DNA of 52,109 nt from Bacteroidia bacterium (GCA_026391295.1 JAPLDS010000051.1:1-52109), one strand, 5' to 3'; counted from the first letter of the stretch, positions 1 through 9,839 are shown. Numbers and translations: made by a program. The notes: generated by a model from the letters alone, not told the origin.

Positions 1-2037
1 AAACCAGGTTTCAAAAATTCCAGGGACATTAGCTTTCAACCAAGTTACCGACATTGTGCTGCCATTTTGCAAGACCACAATAGTTTTAGGATTTGCCTTA
101 AATACAGCCTTTACAAGATCTTCTTGATCCCCAGGCAGATTAAGGTCTGGACGGTCGACGCCCTCTTTTTCTACCGTATCATCGGTGCCCAACACCACAA
201 CGGCGACATCTGCATTTCGGGCAGCATCAGCAGCCTCGTTAAATTTATTTTGATCTTGAGGAGCGCCCCAAAGTTTAACCTCCGCATTGTACCATTGTTG
301 AGTATATTCGAGTTTCAGGTCATACTTCTTACCCTTTTCGACCTCAATTTTTGCCACCTCCGAGGATTTATTTCGGTTTATTGTGCGGTCGATCAGTAAC
401 CGACCATTGACTGTTAACTTGATTGCATCATCAAATTGCCCACCGATATAATATGGACCTGTGCATGGGGCAATGAATTCGCCCGTCCACCTGATTGAAT
501 AGTAGGTAGCTGGTAATCCGGCAATAGGAGCACTTCTGCCAAATTTAAAATCGATAATTGAGTCTATGCGGGTTAGCACAGGCTCGCCCGAACAGTCGAC
601 ACCTTTAAAATACTCCCCCTTTAATCCATGTTCTCCTGGCTTTCCACCTGCAGGGACCAAATATTCGGATGGGATAACCGGCAACATAATTTTCACATCA
701 GTTCCCTTCACATAATGAACTTTTGTGCTGTCTAGTTTATTCTTAATCCCCTGCAGAGGAGAGATAGCCTCAGAGTGTCCGCCCGTGTAACCACCCAATT
801 GGGCAATTGCAGCGATCGGACCGATCACGGCAATCGATTTAGTTTGCTTCAGATCGAGTGGAAGCAAGTGATTCTCATTCTTAAGCAGTACAATTGTTTT
901 CTGTGCTGCTTCTCGCGCTACGGCCCGATGTTCAGGACTGTCAAGGACCGAATGAGGGATCTTTGTGTATGGCACCCGGTCAGCCGGATCATATAGTCCC
1001 AGTTTAAACCGAGGAAGAAGAATCCGAGTTAAAGCGGTATCAATTGCAGCCATTGAAACAAGTCCCATTTTAACAGTCTCAGTCAAATGATCGCGAAAAC
1101 AATCGCCACACTCAATATCCATCCCCGCATTGATGGCTAAGGCAATTGCTTCTTGAACAGTGGCCACATATTTATGCCCCTCGAAAAGATCTCTAATCCC
1201 ATTGCAATCCGAGACAATATTTCCTTCATAACCCCATTCACCGCGAAGAATATCGGTTAATAATTTCTTGTTAGATATGCAGGGCACGCCATTCAGTCGA
1301 TTGTAGGCTGCCATGATCTGCAAAACTTTTCCCTCTTGAACCATCGATTGATATGGTCGAAGATAATATTCATGCAAGAGCTGATCATCCACATCCGACG
1401 TTCCGTTATGTCGATCCCACTCTTCGTTGTTGAGTGCAAAATGTTTTGGTCCAGCTGTTGCCTTAAGATAGTTTGGATTGTCACCCTGAAGACCTCGAAC
1501 AAAGGCTAAACCCAACTGAGAGGTTAAGTATGGATCCTCGCCATAACACTCCTCCGTGCGGCCCCAGCGCGGATCACGAGCCATCTCAATAACTGGAGAC
1601 CAAAATGTTAAGGTTGCTTTTGGGACATTGCCATTTACTCGAGCCCTGACCTCGTCCGACATGATATCGGCTAGTTTATGGACAATTTTCTTATCCCAGC
1701 TTGCTGCCTGAGCAATAGGGACCGGAAAGACTGTTGCCGCTTCACCTTTAGGAACTCCAACGCAATGACCATCACCAGAACTACTCCAAAGAAAACCTGG
1801 AATACCTAACCGCTTTATTGGAGAGGAGATACGCGAACTCATCTGTAACAATTTCTCTTCAAGGGTCATCCGCGATAAAAGATCACTAACCCGCGCTTTT
1901 GTAGGTTGTGTATAATCGAGGTAAAGTGGCTTTTTGTCCGTTGTTTGTGCATTTATATTTAAACTCTGCAGGCACAAAGTAAAAACGACAATCAAACATG
2001 CCAGTCCCTTAGTCTTGTTCTTTTGGGTTAGTTTCAT
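1..2037 (-). CDS. GH3 beta-glycosidase with PA14 insert (3' end off window)
   Basis: Exported family 3 glycoside hydrolase, open from an ATG at 2037 to the left edge (679 codons, no stop). The first ~31 residues are a signal peptide ending near NINAQ. The (beta/alpha)8 part runs from about residue 45 to 330. It holds a KHFALNNEE motif and the nucleophile motif VSDC, with Asp277 as the expected nucleophile. The SDC form resembles GH3 beta-xylosidase/beta-glucosidase members rather than the SDW form. A PA14-like module (LKGEYFKG onward, about residues 465-600) is inserted in the second domain, as in many Bacteroidota GH3 enzymes; PA14 often shapes substrate choice. It starts 9 bases after the MBL-fold gene, so it is probably the distal gene of the 9638-to-1 operon. 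The C-terminal part, including any FnIII-like domain, is outside the window. Substrate is not assignable. Confidence 0.9.
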   Translation of the reverse strand, partial: MKLTQKNKTKGLACLIVVFTLCLQSLNINAQTTDKKPLYLDYTQPTKARVSDLLSRMTLEEKLLQMSSRISSPIKRLGIPGFLWSSSGDGHCVGVPKGEAATVFPVPIAQAASWDKKIVHKLADIMSDEVRARVNGNVPKATLTFWSPVIEMARDPRWGRTEECYGEDPYLTSQLGLAFVRGLQGDNPNYLKATAGPKHFALNNEEWDRHNGTSDVDDQLLHEYYLRPYQSMVQEGKVLQIMAAYNRLNGVPCISNKKLLTDILRGEWGYEGNIVSDCNGIRDLFEGHKYVATVQEAIALAINAGMDIECGDCFRDHLTETVKMGLVSMAAIDTALTRILLPRFKLGLYDPADRVPYTKIPHSVLDSPEHRAVAREAAQKTIVLLKNENHLLPLDLKQTKSIAVIGPIAAIAQLGGYTGGHSEAISPLQGIKNKLDSTKVHYVKGTDVKIMLPVIPSEYLVPAGGKPGEHGLKGEYFKGVDCSGEPVLTRIDSIIDFKFGRSAPIAGLPATYYSIRWTGEFIAPCTGPYYIGGQFDDAIKLTVNGRLLIDRTINRNKSSEVAKIEVEKGKKYDLKLEYTQQWYNAEVKLWGAPQDQNKFNEAADAARNADVAVVVLGTDDTVEKEGVDRPDLNLPGDQEDLVKAVFKANPKTIVVLQNGSTMSVTWLKANVPGIFETWF

Positions 2038-2046
2038 GGGTTTATT

Positions 2047-3156
2047 CTATTTAGCAGATTTAGTAGGAATGTAGTGATATGATTCGCCCCAGATTAAGAC
2101 GAGTACCGGGTATTTCGATTTTTTTAGCTCCGCATAATTAAGCTCTAAATATTTATCATCACCCCAATAAGGAAGTCGATCCCATACCGTATGACCCAAT
2201 TCTAGTTCATGACCTGGCACCACCAGTTTTGGATTGAAACCTCGCGCAATGCGTGAGATATCCATGGTCCAAGCATTGGGCATTAGGATGTCAACTTTAT
2301 GATTCTTGTATACCTGATCCATCCATTCAAAGTCAATCATCATCTCCCCTTCGTTGATCTCGTCACCAGTATGAACGACAGAAATACCCTCTGGGGTAGT
2401 GACTAGCGATACATTATTATCGGCTGAATGCAGTTGATGACCCGGATAAATAATGGTGTCAAGCACCTTCCCGTTCAAGAGTTTTAGTTTCTGGTTCTTC
2501 TCAGCGACACGCTCTAAATGCGTAATCTGAGCAAAGATTGGGTCGTCTTTCCAAACCTCTTCTGGCGCCACCACTGGTTTCCCCGCTTGAATAAATCGAC
2601 TAGCGACTTCTTTATCGGCATGATCGCCATGCTTATGACTAATAAACAAGGCATCGCATTGGCTAATAATTCGATTCATTTCACCATCAGAAAGGGCAAA
2701 ATCAGCGGAACGCGATGAGGCACCACGAACTAAATCAAAGGCCAGGGTAACACCTTTGGTGCGAATGATAAAGCCCATGTTGTAGACTTTCCAAATCATT
2801 GCACCTTTAGTCACCTTAACCTCTTCAAGTTCTTTAATGACTTTGGCCGACTGGCTATGAAAAAATTGCTGTGGAGGAAGTCTGAAGGCTGCAAATTTTT
2901 CATGAAAAACAGCATCCATAAGCAGTTTTGCAGTCGTTCGTTCTCGACCGTCATGGATTACGGGAGGATATTTAGCGAGGATGGACTGAATGGTATCCAA
3001 GAAAACTTTCGCCTGCCGATCTAAGTAATCATTGTCTTTTTGGCTAATCTGAGGATCAGGAATGCCTCCAGATTTATCTTTCGACATCTGCTGACCAGTA
3101 ACTTGCTGAAAGAACAGCAATCCAAAAACTAAAAAATATAGATACTTAGCTCGCAT
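2047..3156 (-). CDS. Exported metallo-beta-lactamase-fold hydrolase
   Basis: A 369-residue protein with a signal peptide (hydrophobic 4-20, cleavage near VTGQQ). The metal-binding motif HKHGDH lies at residues 174-179 and fits the MBL consensus HxHxDH. Downstream candidate ligands are His and Asp residues in PGHQLHS, VHTGDE and the C-terminal PGHEL. The N-terminal ~110 residues have no motif I recognise. The order 'IxxKGVTLAFD ... DALFISHKHGDHAD' resembles UlaG-like or L-ascorbate-6-phosphate lactonase-like MBL proteins, but the export signal means a periplasmic role. It sits 9 bases from each neighbour, between two GH3 genes, so it is co-transcribed with the glycosidases. It may open a lactone or remove an ester from the same glycan; that is inference from context only. 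Confidence 0.8.
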   Translation of the reverse strand: MRAKYLYFLVFGLLFFQQVTGQQMSKDKSGGIPDPQISQKDNDYLDRQAKVFLDTIQSILAKYPPVIHDGRERTTAKLLMDAVFHEKFAAFRLPPQQFFHSQSAKVIKELEEVKVTKGAMIWKVYNMGFIIRTKGVTLAFDLVRGASSRSADFALSDGEMNRIISQCDALFISHKHGDHADKEVASRFIQAGKPVVAPEEVWKDDPIFAQITHLERVAEKNQKLKLLNGKVLDTIIYPGHQLHSADNNVSLVTTPEGISVVHTGDEINEGEMMIDFEWMDQVYKNHKVDILMPNAWTMDISRIARGFNPKLVVPGHELELGHTVWDRLPYWGDDKYLELNYAELKKSKYPVLVLIWGESYHYIPTKSAK

Positions 3157-3165
3157 AGGGAAAAA

Positions 3166-5538
3166 TTATTTCTTATGTTGACTTAGCTCTTCCATGGCAA
3201 AATTAGGATAGAGCACATCGTGTACTTTTTCAACCGTAATATATTTTAGAAGATTAAAAGAGGCATTCAATTTAATGTCCTTAGAGGAGGCACCAATACG
3301 AACTTGATAATCGCCCTTGTCTGCGATCCATGCACTAACTCCGCTGCGGAATGATGCTAGCAATCGAGAATTCAGGACAAAGAACAAAGTCTGGCTCTCA
3401 CCTGGTTTTAACAACTTCGTCTTTGCAAACCCTTTAAGTTCTTGAACTGGTTTCTCAAGATCCTGAGAAGGGGCCGAAAGATAAAGCTGCACGACCTCTT
3501 TACCGGCTACTTGTCCGCTATTTTTCACGGTAACGCTTACCGTAATCGGACGCACATACGTTGAGCTGCTTAAGGTTATGTTACTATATTCAAACGTGGT
3601 ATAAGATAGTCCGTAACCAAACTCATACGATGTAGGCACTTTAAAAGTGTCGTAATAACGGTAGCCGACATAGATGCCTTCTTTGTAAAATGAGTTCACT
3701 GGGTTGTCAGCTGGCTCTCCAGGGAAGGTTGATGCTGAAGGGACATCGCCATATTTAATTGGGAATGAATCAGGCAGTTTACCCGATGGATTAACAGCGC
3801 CTTTAAGCACATCAGTAATGGCATCACCACCCTCTTGTCCAGGCTGCCATGCCAATAGAATAGCATCAGGCATGTTTTTCCAGCTTGCTGTCTCACAAAC
3901 ACCGCCTACATTTAAGACCACCACAACTTTTTTACCAGCTTCGTGATAGACATCGCAAACATTTTTAACCAGTTCAATCTCACCCTTTGTAGTTGGGATA
4001 TAGCCATTTTCGTAATTTTCGCCTCCGGTACGACCGAGTGTGATCACAGCCACATCCGTTAAGGCCACTTGTTTTTTAATATCCTCGATAGTCATGGGCA
4101 TCTCCTCATGAAAAGGGATTAGCCGCTTCTTAAAATGACCAGGTGCTTTATTCGTCTTTACTCCATTATCGGCAAGCATTTTAGGGGTCATGAAATAATC
4201 AGGAACAAGATTATTTTCCATGATCGAAGCATTAAAAGCGGTATACGAATCTTCCAACTCTTTAATCACCTTAAAACCAGCATTTTTTAATCCATCGTTC
4301 ACAGAAGTGGCATATTTATTACTGCGAATACCGCCACTGCCTGTTCCGGCCTCAATTAAATAATAGGATATCTTACCAAAGACAGCCACATTCTTAACAG
4401 CATTAAATGGAAGGGCTTGTTTCTCATTTTTCAATAAGACCAACCCTTCGCCAGCCGCTTCACGGGCTAGTTTGGCATGAGCTGCCAAGTCAGGTTTAAA
4501 TGTAGGAACATACCCTTTAGCTCGAGGAGCATCTAACTTCTGCTGTAAGTTATAGACGAGATTCCGATTCAACATAGATTCGTCTAACGACTTATCTTTC
4601 AAGGCAGCGGTAAGTTCTTTAACCTCATCTTTACTTCCACCCATCAGCATATTATTCCCCGCTCGCACTTTAGCGACCGCACTTCCATAGCCATCAAAAT
4701 CAGTCATATAAACACCTTTAAAGCCCCACTCTTTGCGGACAACATCAAGTAATAACTCAGGATACTCAGCGGTATAAAAACCATTCACTTTATTATAAGA
4801 GGTCATGATTCCTTTTGGATTTCCTTCGCGCACGGCAATCTCAAAACCTTTCAGGTAGATCTCGCGCAAGGCACGCTGACTGATCACGGCGTTGTAAGTC
4901 CGTCGATTGGTCTCCTGGTTGTTGCCTAAGAAATGTTTTATGCAAGCGCCAATGCCATTCGATTGTAATCCTTTAACCACTGATGCGGCCATCTTGCCAG
5001 AGAGCATAGGATCTTCGGAATAGTATTCAAAGTTACGACCGCAGTTCGGATTTCGGTGTAAGTTAAGGGCTGGCATCAAAACCATATCGTAATCGTACGT
5101 TAGCACTTCATTCCCAAATGCCTGACCCACTTGTTCCATAAGCTCAAGGTTCCAGGTTGCAGCCAGACAAGTTGAAGTTGGGAAAGCCGTTGCATAGGTA
5201 TAGTCTGTTGCTCCTGCTGGATGCGGATCTCTATTGACCCCTGAAGGACCATCAGTCAAAGGCGATGATGGGATCGCAAGACGAGGAATCATAAGCTGAG
5301 AATTCTGATTCGCAATAATTATTCCTGTCCCCTGTTCGATATTTTTCACTTGTGCCGCTGGCAGGAATTTACCATCACCCACAGAGAGCCCAATCTTTTC
5401 GTCGGATGTCATCGCGGCAATAACTTTCTCTATTCGGTCTTTACCAAACTGAGGCAGATGATTATCGGAGCAGCTCTGAGCGGCAAAGAGTGAAGGGAGG
5501 ACCATCGTCAATCCAAGAACTAGATTTTTAAGTTTCAT
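3166..5538 (-). CDS. GH3 beta-glucosidase-like lipoprotein
   Basis: A 790-residue family 3 glycoside hydrolase. The signal sequence ends in AAQSC with Cys23 as the probable lipidation site, so it is likely membrane-anchored. The catalytic TIM barrel covers about residues 35-330. It has RNFEYYSEDP (169-178), KHFLGNNQE from Lys201, and the nucleophile context VYMTDFDG with Asp280. The alpha/beta sandwich domain covers about 365-600 and contains GRTGGENYENG. A C-terminal FnIII-like domain (about 680-760) follows the EFGYGLSYTTF motif. The length is usual for three-domain GH3 beta-glucosidases. Unlike the neighbouring GH3 at the left edge, it has no PA14 insert. Gaps of 9-10 bases to both neighbours support one operon. 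The exact sugar specificity cannot be read from the sequence. Confidence 0.93.
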   Translation of the reverse strand: MKLKNLVLGLTMVLPSLFAAQSCSDNHLPQFGKDRIEKVIAAMTSDEKIGLSVGDGKFLPAAQVKNIEQGTGIIIANQNSQLMIPRLAIPSSPLTDGPSGVNRDPHPAGATDYTYATAFPTSTCLAATWNLELMEQVGQAFGNEVLTYDYDMVLMPALNLHRNPNCGRNFEYYSEDPMLSGKMAASVVKGLQSNGIGACIKHFLGNNQETNRRTYNAVISQRALREIYLKGFEIAVREGNPKGIMTSYNKVNGFYTAEYPELLLDVVRKEWGFKGVYMTDFDGYGSAVAKVRAGNNMLMGGSKDEVKELTAALKDKSLDESMLNRNLVYNLQQKLDAPRAKGYVPTFKPDLAAHAKLAREAAGEGLVLLKNEKQALPFNAVKNVAVFGKISYYLIEAGTGSGGIRSNKYATSVNDGLKNAGFKVIKELEDSYTAFNASIMENNLVPDYFMTPKMLADNGVKTNKAPGHFKKRLIPFHEEMPMTIEDIKKQVALTDVAVITLGRTGGENYENGYIPTTKGEIELVKNVCDVYHEAGKKVVVVLNVGGVCETASWKNMPDAILLAWQPGQEGGDAITDVLKGAVNPSGKLPDSFPIKYGDVPSASTFPGEPADNPVNSFYKEGIYVGYRYYDTFKVPTSYEFGYGLSYTTFEYSNITLSSSTYVRPITVSVTVKNSGQVAGKEVVQLYLSAPSQDLEKPVQELKGFAKTKLLKPGESQTLFFVLNSRLLASFRSGVSAWIADKGDYQVRIGASSKDIKLNASFNLLKYITVEKVHDVLYPNFAMEELSQHKK

Positions 5539-5548
5539 TAGGGCAGTT

Positions 5549-6955
5549 TTAGTTTATTCGTTTTTTTAGAATCACAAAAGATATCCAGGTGCAATAAATT
5601 GCAGAAATAGTAAAGACGAGATGAACAAAGAATCTTCCAAAGATCAGATCGGCAAGCGAAAGTCCAGTGAGATTCAACAGCTCTGGTTTAAGCGTTAACC
5701 GCGAAAATGCCACGATCACGGTCGACCAAATTAAAAGGAGAAACATTCGATGTAAAACATTTGCATGCCGCTGCAAATAATAGGTTGCCAAGGCCACAAT
5801 AGTGGAAGAAGAAAATACAAAGAAAAAACTCGGAGTTAGAAGTGTATTGCTTGGGGAATCAGGATAGACGCTATCCATCAAATCAATAACTGTATGAGAA
5901 AACGTTAATGTTATTGCAATCTGCCAAGCAAGATTAGGATATTGGATGACAGCAATGATCATGATCAGTCCATAAAAAGCGTAGTTGGAGAGCATCTTTG
6001 CCAAATCAGTCCAGTTGACCATTGAGAAATCATGGTTCATCTTTCCGGCGTCCACCACTGGTTCAAGCCATGCGGAAAAAAACCAAAAGATTAAAAACCC
6101 AATAATCAAGGAGCCCAAAAGCTCTATTGTGGTTGTTTTTAGTTTCGAGTCAGGGTATGGGGTATTTATTTTCGTCTCTGGATCAAGATCTTGACGACTT
6201 AGCCATGCCGCACGTCCATAGGCTGCTCCCAGTAATAGGCCGAAAGTAAACTCCATCATTTTCCACCAACTTTGGAATATTCCTTCATTAGGAAGCTGAC
6301 TACCCAACACCATCCAAAATCCGCCCAGTCCAAAGCCAAGTGCTCCTCCAAGAAGACCCCAAAGAGCAAATCGTTTTATCAGCTTAAAGCTAGCCATCTC
6401 GATCTTCGTTCGAAGATAGAGCAATAGCACCAAAGAGCCAACCAGTAAGGCACCCCATGATTCGGGACGAGGCTTAGCTGGATCGGAGAAATAGATCACC
6501 ATCGGCTGATTAATTAATTTGAAGCCGATCAGCATTCCAAGAAGCAATAAGAGTAAAGTATAAATAATCACTTTCTTAGGCACTCTATGGTAGAGAAGAC
6601 CTAATCCCATGATAATTCCACCGAGCAAACCCCAGACTCCCCCTTTTACCGTCGTGCCAATTGTGCCCCACCAAACAGTTTCTGGATGTCTTAAAAACCC
6701 AAGCGTTTGTCCATAAGTCATCTCACCTCCTAGGCCAATGCCAACAACACTAAACACCGCAAACATAGCTGTTACAGCTGGAGGAAGATCCAGCAATAAC
6801 GAGAGACTTATGGCAACCATTGCACCTGGAATCATTGCACCAAATGGCCCACCTCCGATATATCCTCTTAATCCCCAGCCTAGAAGCATGGCGATTGCAG
6901 GAAATACAATATAAATCCATTGGGGAAAATTCGCCTGATTATTTGTTGCTTTCAT
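5549..6955 (-). CDS. Polytopic membrane protein of unknown function
   Basis: A 468-residue, strongly hydrophobic protein with roughly 11-12 predicted membrane segments. The N-terminal half is rich in glycine, with motifs such as GWGLRGYIGGGPFGAMIPG and GLGGEMTYGQTLG. A second similar Gly-rich block (LLGGALGFGLGGFW) lies near residue 200, hinting at an internal repeat of a small helical bundle. No MFS, ABC, SusC or permease signature is recognised. It begins 13 bases after the GH2 gene and ends 10 bases before the GH3 gene, so it is firmly inside the glycosidase operon. Transport of released sugar or a membrane-embedded modifying role are both possible. I do not recognise the family. Confidence 0.8.
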   Translation of the reverse strand: MKATNNQANFPQWIYIVFPAIAMLLGWGLRGYIGGGPFGAMIPGAMVAISLSLLLDLPPAVTAMFAVFSVVGIGLGGEMTYGQTLGFLRHPETVWWGTIGTTVKGGVWGLLGGIIMGLGLLYHRVPKKVIIYTLLLLLLGMLIGFKLINQPMVIYFSDPAKPRPESWGALLVGSLVLLLYLRTKIEMASFKLIKRFALWGLLGGALGFGLGGFWMVLGSQLPNEGIFQSWWKMMEFTFGLLLGAAYGRAAWLSRQDLDPETKINTPYPDSKLKTTTIELLGSLIIGFLIFWFFSAWLEPVVDAGKMNHDFSMVNWTDLAKMLSNYAFYGLIMIIAVIQYPNLAWQIAITLTFSHTVIDLMDSVYPDSPSNTLLTPSFFFVFSSSTIVALATYYLQRHANVLHRMFLLLIWSTVIVAFSRLTLKPELLNLTGLSLADLIFGRFFVHLVFTISAIYCTWISFVILKKRIN

Positions 6956-6968
6956 TCGTTGACATCTA

Positions 6969-9638
6969 TTATTTTAGACTGTTCCATCCCTCAATTTTAA
7001 GCTGAGTCGGTTTGGTTCCTTCATCATCAGCCGAGTATTTCACTTTAATAACCTTAGATTCTCCTGGAAACAAGGAGAAATAATTATCATCCCAGTAGGC
7101 AGGAGTTATCTCATCGCCACCTGCACCTTTTGTTAAAGCTAGGTGAACCATAAAAGCCAAAGACTTACTCGGATTTGAGATTTTCACCTCTCCTACGCGC
7201 TCAGATCCTTCTTGACTTACCTTCATCGATTGTTCTAACTTAACTTTTGGAAGCTTCGCAAGATCTGTAAAGTCAGCCACCGACTTAGGTTTTGCCACAA
7301 ATAGATCCCAGCCAAAACCACGCGGACTCTTCGTATCTACTCTCGAGCCTTGAATATCTGGCTGTGTTGATAACCAGTATAAATTTTCAGAGATTACCTT
7401 GCCCGCTGTATCCTCTAATTTTAATCGAAGAAAATGTGTTTTACTTAAGCCAGAAGGAAAATTAAGTTTAAAAGCTTCCGTTTTCCCATCCGCTCCAATA
7501 GCTACAACTGCCGATTTTGAAAATCTCTCACTCAGGTCAAAATTGATGATCTTAGCAGTAACTTTTAAGTCTTTATAACCTTGATACCGGCTATTAACCA
7601 CGTAAATGGAGTTATCATCATAGGAGAATTGGACATGCAATGGTTCGCAGGCTTTTTTTGCTCCATAATAGGCGCCACCAACATTCAGGTACCAATCGAC
7701 ATATTGCCAGCTATAGACAGCAGGCCAAGCAGCATCGTATTTCCAAGTTGTGATACCCAATGCCTCATATTTGTTGCGTGCATAAGCTTCAAACATACCC
7801 CGTGCACTCTCGTAATTCAGGGCCATACCCTTGGTGCAAAAATCAACTATTCCCGTAGCTTTTCCATATCGGTTTTCTAAAGCCTCTAGACCAGACGTAA
7901 AGTAATCGGTCCCTTGGAGGACGGTATGAAATGAGAAATCCTCATTATTTATAGGCCATAAATCTTTAGCCGGAATCATCTTGCGCATACTCTCATAGGG
8001 AGCAAAAACGCCACCGATCCCTCCTGACTGGGCAAAACCCCAGGCACCATCTTCCTTATGGGTATAATAATGACCTGGAGTAGCATAACTCCAAAGTTCC
8101 AAGGTGCCAGTTCTGGTTCCCCCAGTCTTAAATCGGTCGTTTATATCAAAGGCACCTGAATGCGGTTGATAGGTCCGTTGGGGGGTATATTTGGCGATTA
8201 ACTCCTTATAATTTCTATCAAGATTCTCTGTTGGAAAGGTCTCATCATGACCTAAGAAATGGATCAAGCTTGGGTGGTTTCGGATTCGAAGCAACATATC
8301 TTCGATAATCTGCACCGCTAATTTCTCATCGGGAAGATTACGGCCAAAAAACTGTTGGATCACTAAGATGCCATTCTCATCACAAAGATTATAGAAATCT
8401 TCTGTCTCGCGGATAGAGAATCCTTCAGATCGAAGGGCGTTAAGTCCGGCCTCCTTGGCATATTTGATCAGACCAGCATAACGATGAGTCGAAAGACGAA
8501 GCATCATATCACTGGTCATCCAGGCACCACCCCGAATTAAGATATTTTTACCATTAACCTGGTAACCACGCCACCCATCTTTGTTAATGTAGGTATTCAC
8601 TTCTCGGATACCAAAGCGCACTTTCTCTTCCGCTGAGCACCCGTTAGCGGTTACGAAGGAAAGTTTTAACGAATACAGCTCTTGTTTACCAGTATTGTGA
8701 GGCCACCAAACACGTGGATTTTTAATGTTTAACTGTGCAAAGTCAGCAGGTTTAAACTGAACCTCTTTTGATTCGTGAGCACCCAACACAACCTGCTTCT
8801 TAATTTGTATGTTTTCAATTACACCAACCAGATCACCATTGACCGGCTTATCACTTTTATTGATCAGCTTCGCACTAATTGTCAGATGGGCCTGATCTAA
8901 GGAAGGCATATCGAGCTTCGTAACCACATACGGATGTCTGATCGAGACCGGTCCATCGGCAGAGATAAAGACATCTTGCCAAACGCCCATGTTTAGGTCT
9001 GGTGGCTGAGGATTATGATCGTCCCAGCCTGTTGTTGCCTCTACTTGTTTGGTGTAATATTTGAGGTCAGGGATCCTTCCAGGACCAAATACTTCGATAG
9101 CTAAGGTGTTTAATGCACCTGGCTTGGCAAAGGCATTAAGTTCAAATTCAAACCGGCGAAACATCCCCACCACGCTTGCAGTATCGGCAATAAGTTGACC
9201 ATTAAGCCACACATTAGCCTTCAAATTTATCCCGTTGAGATGCAGGGTAAGAAATTGACCTTGCCAGTCAGCAGGCATATCAAATGTTCTTCGGTACCAC
9301 CACGATGAACGGAAAGGACTATCCTTGGGCATCGAAAGCCAGCTACCTGAGCGATAACCAGGAATAGCTTTGAGGTTTTCTCCATAATACGGATCAGGAA
9401 AGACTTTCTGCTCTACTAAAGCGGCCAAAACTGTAGTTGGTACGGTTGCAGAGACCCATTTATTTGGGGCAAAAGCATTTGTGGAAATCTCAGACCCCTT
9501 TGCAGTTAGCTTCGCTGAAGATTGAATATCCCATTTCGCATTTAGGGTTAAAACGGAAGGAGCTGGAATTTTAAATCCAAAAATCAATAGGGCAAGAGAC
9601 AAAAAAATGCCATAAAGCCTAACTTTCTTTAAGTTCAT
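6969..9638 (-). CDS. GH2-family protein, exo-glucosaminidase-like, nucleophile Glu replaced
   Basis: An 889-residue exported protein with a hydrophobic signal at about residues 9-26. The GH2 layout is clear: sugar-binding jelly roll (about 30-230, with GWDDHNPQPPDLNMGVW), Ig-like domain (about 235-345), TIM barrel (from about 350), then C-terminal beta domains. It matches the exo-beta-D-glucosaminidase/endo-beta-mannosidase branch. The acid/base region reads HFLGHDETFP with Asp465 in the expected place. The nucleophile region reads AWGFAQSGG, whereas the paralogue at 14427-17123 reads AWGFNTETCPG. Aligning the two puts Ser538 where the nucleophile Glu should be. It may be inactive, a binding protein, or use another mechanism. 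It is first in its transcription block, after a 201-base gap. Confidence 0.88.
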   Translation of the reverse strand: MNLKKVRLYGIFLSLALLIFGFKIPAPSVLTLNAKWDIQSSAKLTAKGSEISTNAFAPNKWVSATVPTTVLAALVEQKVFPDPYYGENLKAIPGYRSGSWLSMPKDSPFRSSWWYRRTFDMPADWQGQFLTLHLNGINLKANVWLNGQLIADTASVVGMFRRFEFELNAFAKPGALNTLAIEVFGPGRIPDLKYYTKQVEATTGWDDHNPQPPDLNMGVWQDVFISADGPVSIRHPYVVTKLDMPSLDQAHLTISAKLINKSDKPVNGDLVGVIENIQIKKQVVLGAHESKEVQFKPADFAQLNIKNPRVWWPHNTGKQELYSLKLSFVTANGCSAEEKVRFGIREVNTYINKDGWRGYQVNGKNILIRGGAWMTSDMMLRLSTHRYAGLIKYAKEAGLNALRSEGFSIRETEDFYNLCDENGILVIQQFFGRNLPDEKLAVQIIEDMLLRIRNHPSLIHFLGHDETFPTENLDRNYKELIAKYTPQRTYQPHSGAFDINDRFKTGGTRTGTLELWSYATPGHYYTHKEDGAWGFAQSGGIGGVFAPYESMRKMIPAKDLWPINNEDFSFHTVLQGTDYFTSGLEALENRYGKATGIVDFCTKGMALNYESARGMFEAYARNKYEALGITTWKYDAAWPAVYSWQYVDWYLNVGGAYYGAKKACEPLHVQFSYDDNSIYVVNSRYQGYKDLKVTAKIINFDLSERFSKSAVVAIGADGKTEAFKLNFPSGLSKTHFLRLKLEDTAGKVISENLYWLSTQPDIQGSRVDTKSPRGFGWDLFVAKPKSVADFTDLAKLPKVKLEQSMKVSQEGSERVGEVKISNPSKSLAFMVHLALTKGAGGDEITPAYWDDNYFSLFPGESKVIKVKYSADDEGTKPTQLKIEGWNSLK

Positions 9639-9839
9639 ATGTAAAACATATTAAAGGTTTAGCGAACAAGTCAGTTGAAAATTGATCGAAACCGCGTACT
9701 GTAAAGTAGGCGCAATCGTACTCGTGATCTCTCACACGTTAGCAACAAATTTCAATTATAAATGCAACCCTTTCGTTTTACATTCGGTCGAGGGTCAGTT
9801 AGTTTAGTAAGGCTGGTTAGGCCAATTCAATGCTATCAA
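9639..9839. promoter_or_regulatory. 201-base gap upstream of the second glycosidase block
   Basis: Between the Gfo/Idh gene and the 6969-9638 GH2 gene there are 201 non-coding bases, while every other gap in this locus is 9-63 bases. It is therefore the likeliest place for a promoter or an internal attenuator of the downstream block. I see no clear TAnnTTTG box close to the GH2 start and no obvious terminator. Weakly supported. Confidence 0.3.

Noticed and set aside
67-399. 110-codon plus-strand ORF at the left edge
   Set aside because: It lies opposite the PA14-containing GH3 gene, which reads open through the region.
2047-3156. Beta-lactamase resistance gene
   Set aside because: The MBL motif is generic, the protein shares no class B signature beyond it, and it is embedded in a glycosidase operon.
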